Origin: an uncultured Bacteroidales bacterium
GTDB lineage: Bacteria; Bacteroidota; Bacteroidia; Bacteroidales; UBA932
Length of the DNA stretch: 64,000 bases
NCBI GenBank assembly: GCA_934691625.1
Contig: CAKUTA010000003.1
Coordinates: 186,001 to 250,000 of the forward strand
Direction of reading: 5' to 3'
Part shown: in pieces, positions 34,923 to 44,507 of the stretch
Numbering within the stretch: the stretch's first letter is position 1
Layout of the letters: every line of letters starts with the position of its first letter
Notes under the pieces: model-generated
The model's database searches: none
Seen by the model: the letters and a program-made list of their open reading frames with translations, nothing else
Told to the model about the DNA's origin: nothing
Position numbers and translations under genes: made by a program

Positions 34923-36071
34923 ATGGTTAGTCAGGAGCAGATAAAGGAACTTCATGAACGGCTGTCGGTGCTGGAGAAATGTCTGGACATTGGTGCCAAG
35001 AGAAAGAAGGTTGCCGAGCTGCAGAAGCAGACGGAGGCGCCGGATTTCTGGAGCGACCCGAAGGCCGCCGAAGTTTTCATGAAGAACATGAACGGGGTGA
35101 AATCGTGGGTTACGGACTTCGGGAAGGCATCATCATTGACAGATGATCTGGATGTCCTGTATGAGTTCGCCAAGGACAGCATGGACATGACGGCAGAAGA
35201 TGCCGTGGAGTCTGAAGAGATGAAGGAGCTTGATGCTGCATACGCAGAAGCAGGGAAAGCAGTGGAAGCATTGGAACTCAAGAATATGCTTGGTGACGAA
35301 GGGGACAGCCTCGGCGCGATTCTGACAATCAATTCCGGTGCAGGCGGAACGGAGGCCAATGACTGGTCTGCAATGCTTATGCGCATGTATATGCGCTGGT
35401 GCGAGAGGCATGGCTACAAGACGACGGTCACTGACCTTATGGAAGGTGACGAGACCGGCATCAAGTCTGCCACGATCCAAGTCGAGGGTGACTATGCCTT
35501 CGGCTATCTGAAAGCCGAAAACGGAGTGCACAGGCTTGTCCGCATCTCTCCGTTCAATGCCCAGGGCAAGCGCCAGACAACATTCTCTTCCGTGTTTGTC
35601 TATCCTCTTGTCGATGATACCATCAACATTGAAATAAACCCTTCCGACCTGGAATGGGATACTTTCCGCTCCGGCGGACATGGCGGCCAGAATGTGAACA
35701 AGGTCGAGACCGGTGTGCGCGTGCGTCATATTCCGACAGGAATAATGGTGGAGAACACTGAAACCCGCTCGCAGCAGGATAACAGGCAGAATGCCCTCAG
35801 GATCCTGCGTTCCAGGCTCTATGACATTGAGCTTAAGAAACGCCAGGAGAAGCAGGCGGAACTTGAAGGCAGCAAGAAACGCATAGAATGGGGCTCCCAG
35901 ATACGTTCATACGTGCTGCATCCGTACAAGATGGTCAAGGACCTGCGCACAGGCATATCCACGGCTGACACTCAAGGAGTGCTGGACGGAAATCTGGACG
36001 AGTTTATGAAGGCATACCTTATGCAGCAGGGTGGCGGCGCGGAGTCCGTCCCTGTGGAAGATATTGACTAG
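34923..36071 (+). CDS. prfB: Peptide chain release factor 2
   Basis: 382 aa from ATG 34923 (TTG 34911 is in frame but unlikely). RF2 is identified by the codon-reading SPF tripeptide (VRISPFNAQGK) and the catalytic GGQ (SGGHGGQNVNKVETGVRV); it releases peptides at UGA and UAA. The gene is one continuous frame: there is no internal stop at the position of the E. coli +1 frameshift (around LEKCLDIGAK), so that autoregulation is absent. Confidence 0.93.
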   Translation: MVSQEQIKELHERLSVLEKCLDIGAKRKKVAELQKQTEAPDFWSDPKAAEVFMKNMNGVKSWVTDFGKASSLTDDLDVLYEFAKDSMDMTAEDAVESEEMKELDAAYAEAGKAVEALELKNMLGDEGDSLGAILTINSGAGGTEANDWSAMLMRMYMRWCERHGYKTTVTDLMEGDETGIKSATIQVEGDYAFGYLKAENGVHRLVRISPFNAQGKRQTTFSSVFVYPLVDDTINIEINPSDLEWDTFRSGGHGGQNVNKVETGVRVRHIPTGIMVENTETRSQQDNRQNALRILRSRLYDIELKKRQEKQAELEGSKKRIEWGSQIRSYVLHPYKMVKDLRTGISTADTQGVLDGNLDEFMKAYLMQQGGGAESVPVEDID

Positions 36072-36101
36072 AAACAGTATAACAACAAAATAACTTTAAC
36101 A

Positions 36102-37718
36102 ATGGTAGAATTCAAATATGCTCCAATGTTTCAGCTCGGAGAGGACACTACCGAGTACTATCGTCTGACAGACAAATATGTCTCTTTAGGCAATTTTGAA
36201 GGGCATGATATCCTGAAGGTCGAGCCGGAGGCGCTTACAATGCTTGCCAATGCCGCTTTCCGTGACGTGAACTTCCTTCTCCGCCCTGCACATAACGAGC
36301 AGGTGGCCAAGATTCTCAGCGATCCTGAGGCATCCTCCAACGACAAGTATGTGGCACTGCGTTTCCTGCGCAATGCAGAAGTGGCGGCGAAAGGCCAGCT
36401 CCCTTTCTGCCAGGACACAGGCACTGCCATTATCCATGGTGAGAAAGGCCAGCAGGTGTGGACTGGCTTCGACGATGCTGAGGCTCTTTCCAAGGGCGTC
36501 TTCAAGACATATACGGAGGAAAATCTCCGCTATAGCCAGAATGCTCCTCTGACAATGTATAAGGAAATCAATACCAAGTGCAATCTTCCGGCCCAGATTG
36601 ATATCGAAGCTGAGGAAGGCATGGAATACAAGTTCCTCTGCGTGGTCAAGGGCGGCGGCTCTGCCAATAAGACATACCTCTATCAGATGACCAAGGCTGT
36701 GCTTAACCCGGCTACTCTCGTTCCGTTCCTGGTCGAGAAGATGAAGACACTCGGGACAGCGGCATGTCCTCCTTATCATATCGCTTTCGTAATCGGCGGA
36801 ACATCAGCCGAGAAGAACCTTCTCACAGTGAAGCTTGCCTCTACGCATTACTATGACTCACTTCCTACGACAGGGGATGAGACGGGACGTGCATTCCGTG
36901 ATGTCGAGCTTGAGAAGCAGGTGCTTGAGGAAGCATACAAGATTGGCCTCGGCGCCCAGTTCGGCGGCAAGTATTTTGCGCATGATGTCCGTATCATCCG
37001 TCTTCCCCGTCACGGCGCAAGCTGCCCTATCGGCCTCGGCGTAAGCTGCTCTGCAGACCGTAACATCAAGGCAAAGATCAACAAGGACGGCATCTGGATT
37101 GAGAAGCTTGATGATAATCCTGGACGTCTTATCCCTAAGGAACTTCGCGAAGCAGGCGAAGGCGATGCTGTGAAGATCGATCTCGACCAGCCTATGTCAG
37201 AGGTGCTTAAGGAACTTACCAAATATCCAGTATCTACACGTCTGAGCCTTAACGGCACTATAATCGTGGCACGTGATATTGCTCATGCCCGTCTGAAGGA
37301 GCGTATCGACAACGGCGAGGATCTTCCTCAGTATTTCAAGGACCATCCTGTATTCTATGCAGGTCCTGCCAAGACTCCTGACGGAATGCCTTGCGGCTCT
37401 ATGGGACCTACAACGGCAAACCGTATGGACCCTTATGTGGATCTGTTCCAGTCTCATGGCGGAAGCATGGTCATGATAGCCAAGGGAAACCGGACACAGC
37501 AGGTTACAGACGCATGCAAGAAGCATGGCGGCTTCTACCTAGGCTCTATCGGCGGTCCGGCTGCGGTCCTCTCCTACGAGAGCATCAAGTCAATCGAGTG
37601 CGTAGAGTATCCAGACCTCGGAATGGAGGCTATTTGGAAAATCCGTGTGGAGAATTTCCCTGCATTCATCCTTGTTGATGACAAGGGCAATGACTTCTTC
37701 AAGCAGTACGGAATCTAA
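36102..37718 (+). CDS. fumA: Fumarate hydratase, class I (iron-sulphur)
   Basis: 538 aa. It interconverts fumarate and malate; in Bacteroidales it serves the reductive branch to succinate. Full-length FumA/FumB-type with N-terminal Fe-S lyase domain ([11 protein letters not shown] supplying a cluster Cys, [26 protein letters not shown] supplying another) and the C-terminal beta domain ([37 protein letters not shown]). The Fe-S cluster predicts oxygen sensitivity. It follows prfB by 30 bp but is functionally unrelated. Confidence 0.93.
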   Translation: MVEFKYAPMFQLGEDTTEYYRLTDKYVSLGNFEGHDILKVEPEALTMLANAAFRDVNFLLRPAHNEQVAKILSDPEASSNDKYVALRFLRNAEVAAKGQLPFCQDTGTAIIHGEKGQQVWTGFDDAEALSKGVFKTYTEENLRYSQNAPLTMYKEINTKCNLPAQIDIEAEEGMEYKFLCVVKGGGSANKTYLYQMTKAVLNPATLVPFLVEKMKTLGTAACPPYHIAFVIGGTSAEKNLLTVKLASTHYYDSLPTTGDETGRAFRDVELEKQVLEEAYKIGLGAQFGGKYFAHDVRIIRLPRHGASCPIGLGVSCSADRNIKAKINKDGIWIEKLDDNPGRLIPKELREAGEGDAVKIDLDQPMSEVLKELTKYPVSTRLSLNGTIIVARDIAHARLKERIDNGEDLPQYFKDHPVFYAGPAKTPDGMPCGSMGPTTANRMDPYVDLFQSHGGSMVMIAKGNRTQQVTDACKKHGGFYLGSIGGPAAVLSYESIKSIECVEYPDLGMEAIWKIRVENFPAFILVDDKGNDFFKQYGI

Positions 37719-37786
37719 GGCGCTGCTTAAACAGCTCAAGACCGGTCGTTGAATGTGAGATAATTAACTGACTGGTTATTAATTGT

Positions 37787-37833
37787 ATAGGCATTTTCAA
37801 AATCGGTAATACCATGATTTTGGAAATGCCTAT
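37787..37833. terminator. Inverted repeat between converging fumA and truA
   Basis: 18-bp arms (ATAGGCATTTTCAAAATC and GATTTTGGAAATGCCTAT) match except for one T-G pair, around an 11-nt loop. It lies between two converging genes and could stop transcription from both sides, although the T-run at 37861-37869 is some distance away. It lacks the ends of the 107-bp family. Confidence 0.6.
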
Positions 37834-37892
37834 ATTGTTATCTATTAGCCTGTTATGTGTCTTTTTTTTAGCACAGAGCGGGGCAGTGACGC

Positions 37893-38672
37893 TTATTTGT
37901 CATACCTCACTTCTGAGAGAAACAGCGCATGCCCGGGTACAGACTGCCCCGCATCGGAGCGTCCGCCTGTGCCGATAAGCCCGCAGACCCATTCCGGAGA
38001 ACGTTTGCCCCTGCCGACCTCCAGCATTGTCCCGACGATGGCGCGGACCATGTTGCGCAGGAACCTGTCAGCCCTGACGGTGAACACCAGATAGTCACCC
38101 TCTGAATATGGGTAGCCCATCATCCTCACGTGGTCTGGGATCCATGTCTCCCACCTTGCTTCTGTTATGGTGCATATTGAAGTCATGTTGTTTCCGCCTG
38201 TTTTCTCGAAGCAGTGGAAGTCGTGCGTGCCGAGCAGATGGACGGCCGCCTTGTTCATTGTCGCTACATCCAGCTGGAACGGGCAGAAATAGGACATTGG
38301 CTCTATGAACGGGTCTTTTTTCCTGTTCAGGAAATACTTGTACTCGCGGCTTCTCGCATCGAAACGCGCATGGAAATCATCATCGGCAGGGGATACCTCA
38401 TGGACTGCAATTCCTTTAGGCAGCATGGCATTTAATTTGTAGCATAGCCAGTCGGTTTTGACTGCTTCAGGAGACATTGTCCCGAAGTGCGCGACATAAT
38501 TTATCGCATTCACTTTAGTATCAGTTCTTCCGGCGCCGGTAACCGTGATTTCCTCGTTCAGGAGAATACTCAGAACATTTTGAATACATTCCTGGACGGA
38601 GGGGGCGTTTGGCTGAATCTGCCAGCCTGAGAAGGCTGACCCGTTGTATGACAGACGTATGCGATAATTCAT
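37893..38672 (-). CDS. truA: tRNA pseudouridine(38-40) synthase TruA
   Basis: 259 aa. It forms pseudouridine in the anticodon arm of tRNAs. The catalytic Asp is in GAGRTDTKVNA (residues ~46-56); other motifs are IRLSYNGSAFSGWQIQPN, SREYKYFLNR and RFLRNMVRAIVGTMLEVG. Length is normal. It is a single minus-strand gene divergent from moxR. Confidence 0.94.
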   Translation of the reverse strand: MNYRIRLSYNGSAFSGWQIQPNAPSVQECIQNVLSILLNEEITVTGAGRTDTKVNAINYVAHFGTMSPEAVKTDWLCYKLNAMLPKGIAVHEVSPADDDFHARFDARSREYKYFLNRKKDPFIEPMSYFCPFQLDVATMNKAAVHLLGTHDFHCFEKTGGNNMTSICTITEARWETWIPDHVRMMGYPYSEGDYLVFTVRADRFLRNMVRAIVGTMLEVGRGKRSPEWVCGLIGTGGRSDAGQSVPGHALFLSEVRYDK

Positions 38673-38691
38673 TGCTCGGTATTTTGTCCTG

Positions 38692-38699
38692 CAAAGATA
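38692..38699 (-). promoter_or_regulatory. Promoter -7 element of truA
   Basis: TATCTTTG on the minus strand fits TAnnTTTG, and TTTC lies about 19-20 bp upstream. The leader would be ~13 nt before the start codon at 38672. Confidence 0.6.
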
Positions 38700-38781
38700 G
38701 TGAATCCGGCATTGATAGGAAAGATGCGCATAGGGAAATGCTCTGGCGGCATTTTTGACGGAAATTAAAAATTACATAATA

Positions 38782-39774
38782 ATGGATAGTGTGAATATAA
38801 AAGAACTCAATGACCGCATCCAGAGGGAAAGTGCCTTCGTGGATCTCCTGTCAATGGAGATGGGAAAGGTCATTGTGGGGCAGAAGCAGCTTGTGGAGAA
38901 TCTGCTTATCGGCCTGCTTGCAAATGGGCATATCCTTCTCGAAGGTGTTCCTGGGCTTGCCAAGACATTGGCAATAAATACATTGGCACAGGCTGTGAAT
39001 GCCAAGTTCAGCAGAATCCAGTTTACTCCAGACCTGCTTCCTGCCGATGTGCTAGGAACTCTGATATATTCCCAGAAGAACGAGCAGTTCGAAGTGCATA
39101 AGGGACCGGTGTTCGCCAACTTCGTGCTTGCGGATGAAATCAACCGTTCCCCTGCCAAGGTGCAGTCAGCGCTTCTTGAGGCGATGCAGGAAAGGCAGGT
39201 GACAATCGGGGAGCAGACATTCAAGCTTCCTGAGCCTTTCCTCGTGATGGCGACGCAGAACCCTATCGAGCAGGAAGGTACATACCCTCTTCCGGAGGCG
39301 CAGGTGGACCGTTTCATGCTGAAGGTGGTAGTGTCCTATCCAAAGAAAGAGGAGGAACGTCAGATTATCCGCATGAACAATACCGGGGAATTCCCTAAGG
39401 CTCAGCCGGTAGTATCTACTGAAGACATTGTCAGGGCACGCCAGGTGGTTCGCGATGTGTATATGGACGAGAAAATCGAGAAATACATCGTGGATATCGT
39501 ATATGCCACCAGAACGCCTGAAGACTATAATCTCAAGGCATTGTCAGGACTTATCTCCTACGGCGCATCCCCGCGTGCGAGCATCTCGCTTGCAATGGCG
39601 GCCAAGGCATACGCTTTCATAAAGAGAAGAGGATATGTCATTCCTGAGGATGTCCGCGCAGTATGCAACGAGGTTCTCCGTCACCGTATAGGCCTTACTT
39701 ATGAGGCGGAGGCAGAGAATGTCACTACAGAGAACATCATATCGCAGGTTCTTAATGCTGTTATAGTTCCGTAG
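38782..39774 (+). CDS. MoxR-family AAA+ ATPase
   Basis: 330 aa from ATG 38782. Walker A is GVPGLAKT, Walker B VLADEINRSPAKVQSALLEAMQE, sensor 1 ATQNPIEQEGTYPLPEAQVDRF: standard MoxR. MoxR proteins act as chaperones or activators for von Willebrand factor A (VWA) proteins, which are encoded directly downstream. The DUF58 gene starts 2 bp after its stop. It is the first gene of the Bat (Bacteroides aerotolerance) cluster. Confidence 0.93.
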   Translation: MDSVNIKELNDRIQRESAFVDLLSMEMGKVIVGQKQLVENLLIGLLANGHILLEGVPGLAKTLAINTLAQAVNAKFSRIQFTPDLLPADVLGTLIYSQKNEQFEVHKGPVFANFVLADEINRSPAKVQSALLEAMQERQVTIGEQTFKLPEPFLVMATQNPIEQEGTYPLPEAQVDRFMLKVVVSYPKKEEERQIIRMNNTGEFPKAQPVVSTEDIVRARQVVRDVYMDEKIEKYIVDIVYATRTPEDYNLKALSGLISYGASPRASISLAMAAKAYAFIKRRGYVIPEDVRAVCNEVLRHRIGLTYEAEAENVTTENIISQVLNAVIVP

Positions 39775-39776
39775 CC

Positions 39777-40664
39777 ATGGACAACTCCGCAAGCGACCTG
39801 CTGAAGAAGGTCAGGAAGATAGAGATCAAGACAAGGGCTCTCTCGCATCAGATATTTGCGGGCGAGTACCACTCTGCGTTCAAGGGACGCGGAATGGCCT
39901 TCAGCGAAGTTCGCGAGTACCAGTACGGGGACGATGTGAGGAATATGGACTGGAATGTCACGGCACGTCTGCGCACCCCGTACGTGAAAGTGTTCGAGGA
40001 GGAGCGCGAGATGACGGTCATGCTGCTGGTTGACATAAGCCGTTCCGGCTTCTTCGGCACAGTTGGCAGCACGAAACGCGACATGATAGCGGAAATCGCT
40101 GCTGTTCTGTCCTTTTCTGCGATTCTGAACAATGACAAGGTCGGTGCGCTGTTCTTCAGTGACCGTATAGAACAGTTCATACCTCCCCGTAAGGGCCGCA
40201 GCCATCTTCTACGTATCATACGTGAGATCATTGAGCTGAAGCCTGAATCTTCAGGGACAGACATAAGCGGCGCGTTGAAGTTTCTGACCAATGCCATAAA
40301 GCAGAAATGCACGGCATTCCTGCTGTCGGACATGATGGATACGGAAAGTGACGGCAGTCCGCGCTATGAGGATGCCATCAAGGTGGCTGCCGGAAGGCAT
40401 GACCTGTCTGTCATAAAGGTCTTCGACCCTCGTGAACGGACGATTCCGGACATAGGGCTTGTCAATGTCAAGGATTCGGAAACAGGAGAGACGGCATGGG
40501 TGAACACATCCAGCGCGAAAGTGCGCGAGGCTTATTCCAGGGCTGCACAGGATGCCGATATGAAGGCGGTCAGGCTTATGCGCAGATATCAGATCGACAG
40601 TGTGGAGATTTCCACAGGCTCTGATTATGTGAAAGGTCTGATGGCGTTCTTTGATAGAAGATAG
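39777..40664 (+). CDS. DUF58 protein with VWA-like fold
   Basis: 295 aa, cytoplasmic. The DUF58 signature GRGMAFSEVREYQYGDDVRNMDWNVTAR (cited in part: FSEVREYQYGDDVR) and the metal-site-like LLVDISRSG are present. DUF58 proteins pair with MoxR in nearly all Bat-type clusters and probably are its direct partner. Biochemical function is unknown. Confidence 0.9.
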   Translation: MDNSASDLLKKVRKIEIKTRALSHQIFAGEYHSAFKGRGMAFSEVREYQYGDDVRNMDWNVTARLRTPYVKVFEEEREMTVMLLVDISRSGFFGTVGSTKRDMIAEIAAVLSFSAILNNDKVGALFFSDRIEQFIPPRKGRSHLLRIIREIIELKPESSGTDISGALKFLTNAIKQKCTAFLLSDMMDTESDGSPRYEDAIKVAAGRHDLSVIKVFDPRERTIPDIGLVNVKDSETGETAWVNTSSAKVREAYSRAAQDADMKAVRLMRRYQIDSVEISTGSDYVKGLMAFFDRR

Positions 40665-40670
40665 ATCAGG

Positions 40671-41717
40671 ATGAAAGGGGTAGTGAAGATATTATGCATT
40701 GTGTCGGCGGTGACGGCTGCCGCAGTGGTCTGTGCACAGTCGCCTTCCGGGGGACATACGGGCATTGTCAATGCCGGTGACGCCTTCCTGGAGCAGCTTC
40801 AGAAACGGGATTCTGTCCTTATTGCCGACCAGCTGAAATATGGCTTCAGGCTGGACAATGTGAAGGCAGGGACCGTGCTCGGCCTGCCTGACTTGTCGCA
40901 GGGTGTCATGGACAGCATCGAGGTCGTGAGCGGATGGAAGCTTGATACATTGAAGCTCCGTAACCGCAGGACCGAGATGGATATCGAGGGCAGCTTTGTA
41001 ATCACCTCATTTGATGAGGGACGGTACAGGCTTCCGGATATCGCAGTAGGAAGGATGAATTCGGACGGCACTGTCGATACCCTCGTGTTTGCCGGCAAGG
41101 AACTGCAGGTCATGTCAATGCCTGTGGACACATCCTCATTCAAGCCTCATGATATTAAGGGGCAGATCCGCTACCCTGTGACATTCAGGGAGGTTCTTCC
41201 GTATATACTTGCCATACAGCTGGCAGCTCTCATTGCCGTGCTTGCCGTATCCCTGTTCATGATGCGCAGGAAGAAGACGGCAGGAGCGGCCCAGTCAAGC
41301 GAGCCGCCATATATAGTGGCGCTCAAGAAACTTGACAAGTTCCGCGGAAACAAGTATTGGGCACCTGACAAGCAGAAGCAGTTCTACAGCGGCATCACTG
41401 ATATCCTCAGGGAATATATAGCCGGCCGTTTCGGGATTGGCGCGATGGAGATGACCACTGCGGAGATTTTCGAAGGGCTGAAGGACAAGGATATACCGCA
41501 GCAGCTCATGGATGAGGCGCGGAACCTGTTCGTCATGTCCGACCTTGTCAAGTTTGCGAAGATGACAGTATCTGATGATGACAATGTCAAGGCTGTGCCT
41601 TCTGCAGTGAGATTCGTCACATCCACCTGGAAATCAGAAGAGGAGGATAATGCCGGAAAGTCCGGTGACGGCAAGGATGGCGGAAAGAAAAAGGAGGTAG
41701 AGGGAAATGTTCTTTGA
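40671..41717 (+). CDS. Bat-cluster single-pass membrane protein
   Basis: 348 aa. Signal peptide (cut near VCAQ), a periplasmic region of ~160 residues resembling the Ig-like part of BatD-type proteins, one membrane segment (ILAIQLAALIAVLAVSLFMM, residues ~182-201) and a cytoplasmic helical domain (FYSGITDILREYIAGRFG). The Lys/Gly-rich C-terminus overlaps the batA start by 11 bp. Its position between DUF58 and batA is conserved in Bacteroidetes; its function is unknown. Confidence 0.75.
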   Translation: MKGVVKILCIVSAVTAAAVVCAQSPSGGHTGIVNAGDAFLEQLQKRDSVLIADQLKYGFRLDNVKAGTVLGLPDLSQGVMDSIEVVSGWKLDTLKLRNRRTEMDIEGSFVITSFDEGRYRLPDIAVGRMNSDGTVDTLVFAGKELQVMSMPVDTSSFKPHDIKGQIRYPVTFREVLPYILAIQLAALIAVLAVSLFMMRRKKTAGAAQSSEPPYIVALKKLDKFRGNKYWAPDKQKQFYSGITDILREYIAGRFGIGAMEMTTAEIFEGLKDKDIPQQLMDEARNLFVMSDLVKFAKMTVSDDDNVKAVPSAVRFVTSTWKSEEEDNAGKSGDGKDGGKKKEVEGNVL

Positions 41718-42690
41718 GTATCCTGCTCTGCTATGGCTGCTGGCTGTGCCGGCGCTGATGCTGGTTCATTATATCTACATTGAACTCAGCGGTAGGAGAC
41801 CGCATCTGCGTGTCCCTGATGTCAAATTCTGGAAGGCAGGCGGACGCTCCGTCATGAGCGTTCTTCGCCATCTTCCGTTTTTGCTGAGGACAGTGGCTCT
41901 GGTCATGATCGTCATAGCCATTGCCAGGCCTCGCTCGTCCACCAAGATGGACCGGGTGGATACGGAAGGCATTGACATTGTCCTTGCCATGGACGTGTCC
42001 ACAAGTATGCTGGCGCGTGACTTCACTCCGGACAGGATCAGTGCGGCGAAGGACATTGCCATAGAGTTCATCTCACAGAGGCCTTCCGACAGGATAGGAA
42101 TCGTCGTGTTCGCCGGCGAGAGCTATACGCAGTGCCCTCTGACCACCGACAGGGCTACATTGATAAACCTGATGAAGGAGATAGAGACCGGCCTCATAGA
42201 GGATGGCACAGCTATCGGCAACGGCCTTGCTACAGCCGTGGCGCGTATGCAGAATTCCGATGCGAAGAGCCGTGTGGTTATACTTCTGACGGATGGTGTT
42301 AACAACAGGGGGGAGATTACCCCGCAGACGGCGGCGGATATAGCGAAGACATACGGTGTACGTGTATATACTATAGGTGTAGGTGCCAACGGCACAGCTC
42401 CTTATCCTGTCATGACCCCATGGGGCGTGCAGATGCAGAATGTGGAGGTCGAAATAGATGAGGATCTTCTTAAGAATATTGCGGAAACTACCGGTGGACG
42501 TTATTTCAGGGCCACGGACAACACCAAGCTGTCTGAAATCTATAGCGAGATAAACAAGATGGAGAAGGCACGTACGACTATAGATAGCTTCCCTGTGTAT
42601 AAGGAACTGTTTACAGGATTTGCCCTTGTGGCTCTTCTGTGCCTGCTGCTGGAGGTCATCATAAGTTTCGCGATGAGAAGGATGCCGTAA
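41707..42690 (+). CDS. batA: BatA, membrane-anchored VWA protein
   Basis: 327 aa. N-terminal membrane segments (YPALLWLLAVPALMLVHYIY; FLLRTVALVMIVIAIARP), a VWA domain with the metal-ion site DVSTSML and LLTDGVNN, and a C-terminal membrane segment. Bat proteins were linked to oxygen tolerance in Bacteroides fragilis; the domain probably mediates protein-protein contacts in the periplasm or at the membrane. Confidence 0.93.
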   Translation: MFFEYPALLWLLAVPALMLVHYIYIELSGRRPHLRVPDVKFWKAGGRSVMSVLRHLPFLLRTVALVMIVIAIARPRSSTKMDRVDTEGIDIVLAMDVSTSMLARDFTPDRISAAKDIAIEFISQRPSDRIGIVVFAGESYTQCPLTTDRATLINLMKEIETGLIEDGTAIGNGLATAVARMQNSDAKSRVVILLTDGVNNRGEITPQTAADIAKTYGVRVYTIGVGANGTAPYPVMTPWGVQMQNVEVEIDEDLLKNIAETTGGRYFRATDNTKLSEIYSEINKMEKARTTIDSFPVYKELFTGFALVALLCLLLEVIISFAMRRMP

Positions 42691-42707
42691 AAAAGGAAGT
42701 TGACATT

Positions 42708-43715
42708 ATGATATATTTTGCACAGGCTCAATATCTGTTTCTGCTCCTGCTCGTGCCGGTATTTCCGATATTGTACGGGCTGGTTCAGTACGGCCGTACC
42801 AGGCGTATAAGGAGATTCGGGGATGAATCCCTGGTGAAGGAGCTTATGCCGTCTTATTCCAAGACAAAGGGATGGGCTGGCATAGTCTTGTTCTCATTGG
42901 CGTTCATGTTCTTTGTCATCGGGCTGTCACGTCCGCAGATAGGCGCCAAGCTGAAAGAGCATCAGAGCAAGGGTGCGGAGGTGATGATTGCCCTGGATGT
43001 GTCCAACTCGATGCTGGCCCAGGATTATTCGCCGGATCGTCTCCAGAGGGCTAAACTGGCGATTTCCAGGCTCGTTGACAAGCTTGACGGAGACCGTATA
43101 GGACTGGTGCTTTTCGCCGGGACATCATTCGTGCAGCTGCCGATCACTACGGACTATGTGTCTGCGAAAATGTTCCTTGGCAGCATCTCCACCGAGTCTG
43201 TGCCTGTACAGGGAACAGCCATGGGAGATGCCATAAACACCTGTATCAGAAGCTTCAGCGCCCAGAGCGAGAACAGCCGCGCGATTATAGTGATCACGGA
43301 TGGCGAGAACCATGAGGATGACCCGGTTGCGGCTGCAAAGGAGGCTGCATCTATGGGAATTTCGGTATATACGATAGGTGTCGGCTCAGCCCAGGGACAG
43401 CCTATTCCGATGAAGGGAGGGCTTCTTAAAGACTCGCAGGGTAATATTGTCGTCACGAAACTGGACGAGGCTACATTGAAGGAGGTAGCAAAGGCAGGGG
43501 ATGGCGCATACGTGCATGCCGGGAACGATGAGTTCGGGCTTAATCCCATCATTGACAATATCCGCAAGCTCAATGATGAGGAATTCAAATCGGTCGTTTT
43601 CGAGGAATATGATGAGCAGTACATGTATTTCTTCGCGATAGCTCTCGGGCTTCTGGTGCTTCAGATGCTTCTGGGAGAGCGCAAGATGCTGCGTCATCTG
43701 TTTGATAAAAAGTAG
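42708..43715 (+). CDS. batB: BatB, membrane-anchored VWA protein
   Basis: 335 aa from ATG 42708; the frame is open into batA, but the start that gives a proper membrane segment (FAQAQYLFLLLLVPVFPILY) is here. VWA metal site DVSNSML, VITDGENHEDDP; C-terminal membrane segment (YFFAIALGLLVLQMLLG). It is a close paralogue of BatA with the same topology, and the two may form a heteromer. Confidence 0.93.
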   Translation: MIYFAQAQYLFLLLLVPVFPILYGLVQYGRTRRIRRFGDESLVKELMPSYSKTKGWAGIVLFSLAFMFFVIGLSRPQIGAKLKEHQSKGAEVMIALDVSNSMLAQDYSPDRLQRAKLAISRLVDKLDGDRIGLVLFAGTSFVQLPITTDYVSAKMFLGSISTESVPVQGTAMGDAINTCIRSFSAQSENSRAIIVITDGENHEDDPVAAAKEAASMGISVYTIGVGSAQGQPIPMKGGLLKDSQGNIVVTKLDEATLKEVAKAGDGAYVHAGNDEFGLNPIIDNIRKLNDEEFKSVVFEEYDEQYMYFFAIALGLLVLQMLLGERKMLRHLFDKK

Positions 43716-43721
43716 ATTGCA

Positions 43722-44477
43722 ATGGTCAGAATGAAATATATGGCGGCGGTCGTGTCAATGCTCATGATGGGGGCATTGACAATGTCTGCGCAGGTGGACA
43801 GGCATGATGTCCGTGCCGGGAACCGTCAATTCAGAAAGGAAAACTGGAAAGAGGCAGACATAGACTACAGGAAGGCCCTTGTCAAGGATTCCACATCTAT
43901 TGCCGCGAACTATAATCTTGCTTCAAATCTCTACAGACAGGGAAATTTCGATGAGGCCGGCAAGGTGATGGACAGGATACGTGAAACCGCTCCTGCTACG
44001 GCTCATGCTGCCGACTATTATTATAATTCAGGTGATATCGCTATCTCAGGCAAGAACTGGCAGGCAGCGGTGGATGCATTCAAGGCGGCCCTGCTCCGCA
44101 ATCCGTCTGATATGGATGCTAAGGAGAACTATATCTATGCGAAGAAGATGCTGGAGAACCAGAAGAACGGTGGTGGGCAGAACAATGATCAGCAGAATAA
44201 TCAGGATAATCAGAATAACGACCAGAACAGTCAGGGCGACCAGAACCAGGACAAGAATGATCAGAATAATCAGGACAATCAGAACAATAATGGTCAGAAC
44301 CAGGGACAGAATAACCCTCAGGATGGTCAGAATGGTCAGCAGCCTGTGAAGATTTCTCCTCAGCAGGCACAGCAGATGCTGAAAGCCATCCAGGCGAAGG
44401 AGAAGGAAACTCAGGACAAGGTGAACAAGGAAAAGGCCGAGGCATTCAAGGCAAGGCAGAAGGATAAGAACTGGTAA
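43722..44477 (+). CDS. batC: BatC, TPR protein with Asn/Gln-rich tract
   Basis: 251 aa. Signal peptide (LMMGALTMSAQ), then about three TPR motifs to residue ~145, then a ~55-residue stretch made almost only of N, Q, D and G (from GGGQNNDQQNN), and a charged helical tail. BatC normally supplies TPR repeats for complex assembly. The polar tract is longer than usual and its DNA is a degenerate CAGAAT/CAGGAC repeat prone to length change. Confidence 0.86.
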   Translation: MVRMKYMAAVVSMLMMGALTMSAQVDRHDVRAGNRQFRKENWKEADIDYRKALVKDSTSIAANYNLASNLYRQGNFDEAGKVMDRIRETAPATAHAADYYYNSGDIAISGKNWQAAVDAFKAALLRNPSDMDAKENYIYAKKMLENQKNGGGQNNDQQNNQDNQNNDQNSQGDQNQDKNDQNNQDNQNNNGQNQGQNNPQDGQNGQQPVKISPQQAQQMLKAIQAKEKETQDKVNKEKAEAFKARQKDKNW

Positions 44478-44507
44478 CCAATTATTTGATAAGGAGAATA
44501 GACGGGT

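Noticed and set aside
36091..36098. TAACTTTA as a fumA promoter
   Set aside because: It would place transcription start at or after the start codon, and the last base does not match the consensus.
37787..37833. Possible fifth member of the 107-bp palindrome family
   Set aside because: The loop is 11 nt, the ACTCC border is missing, and the flanks lack the GTGGAG ends. It looks like a simple bidirectional terminator.
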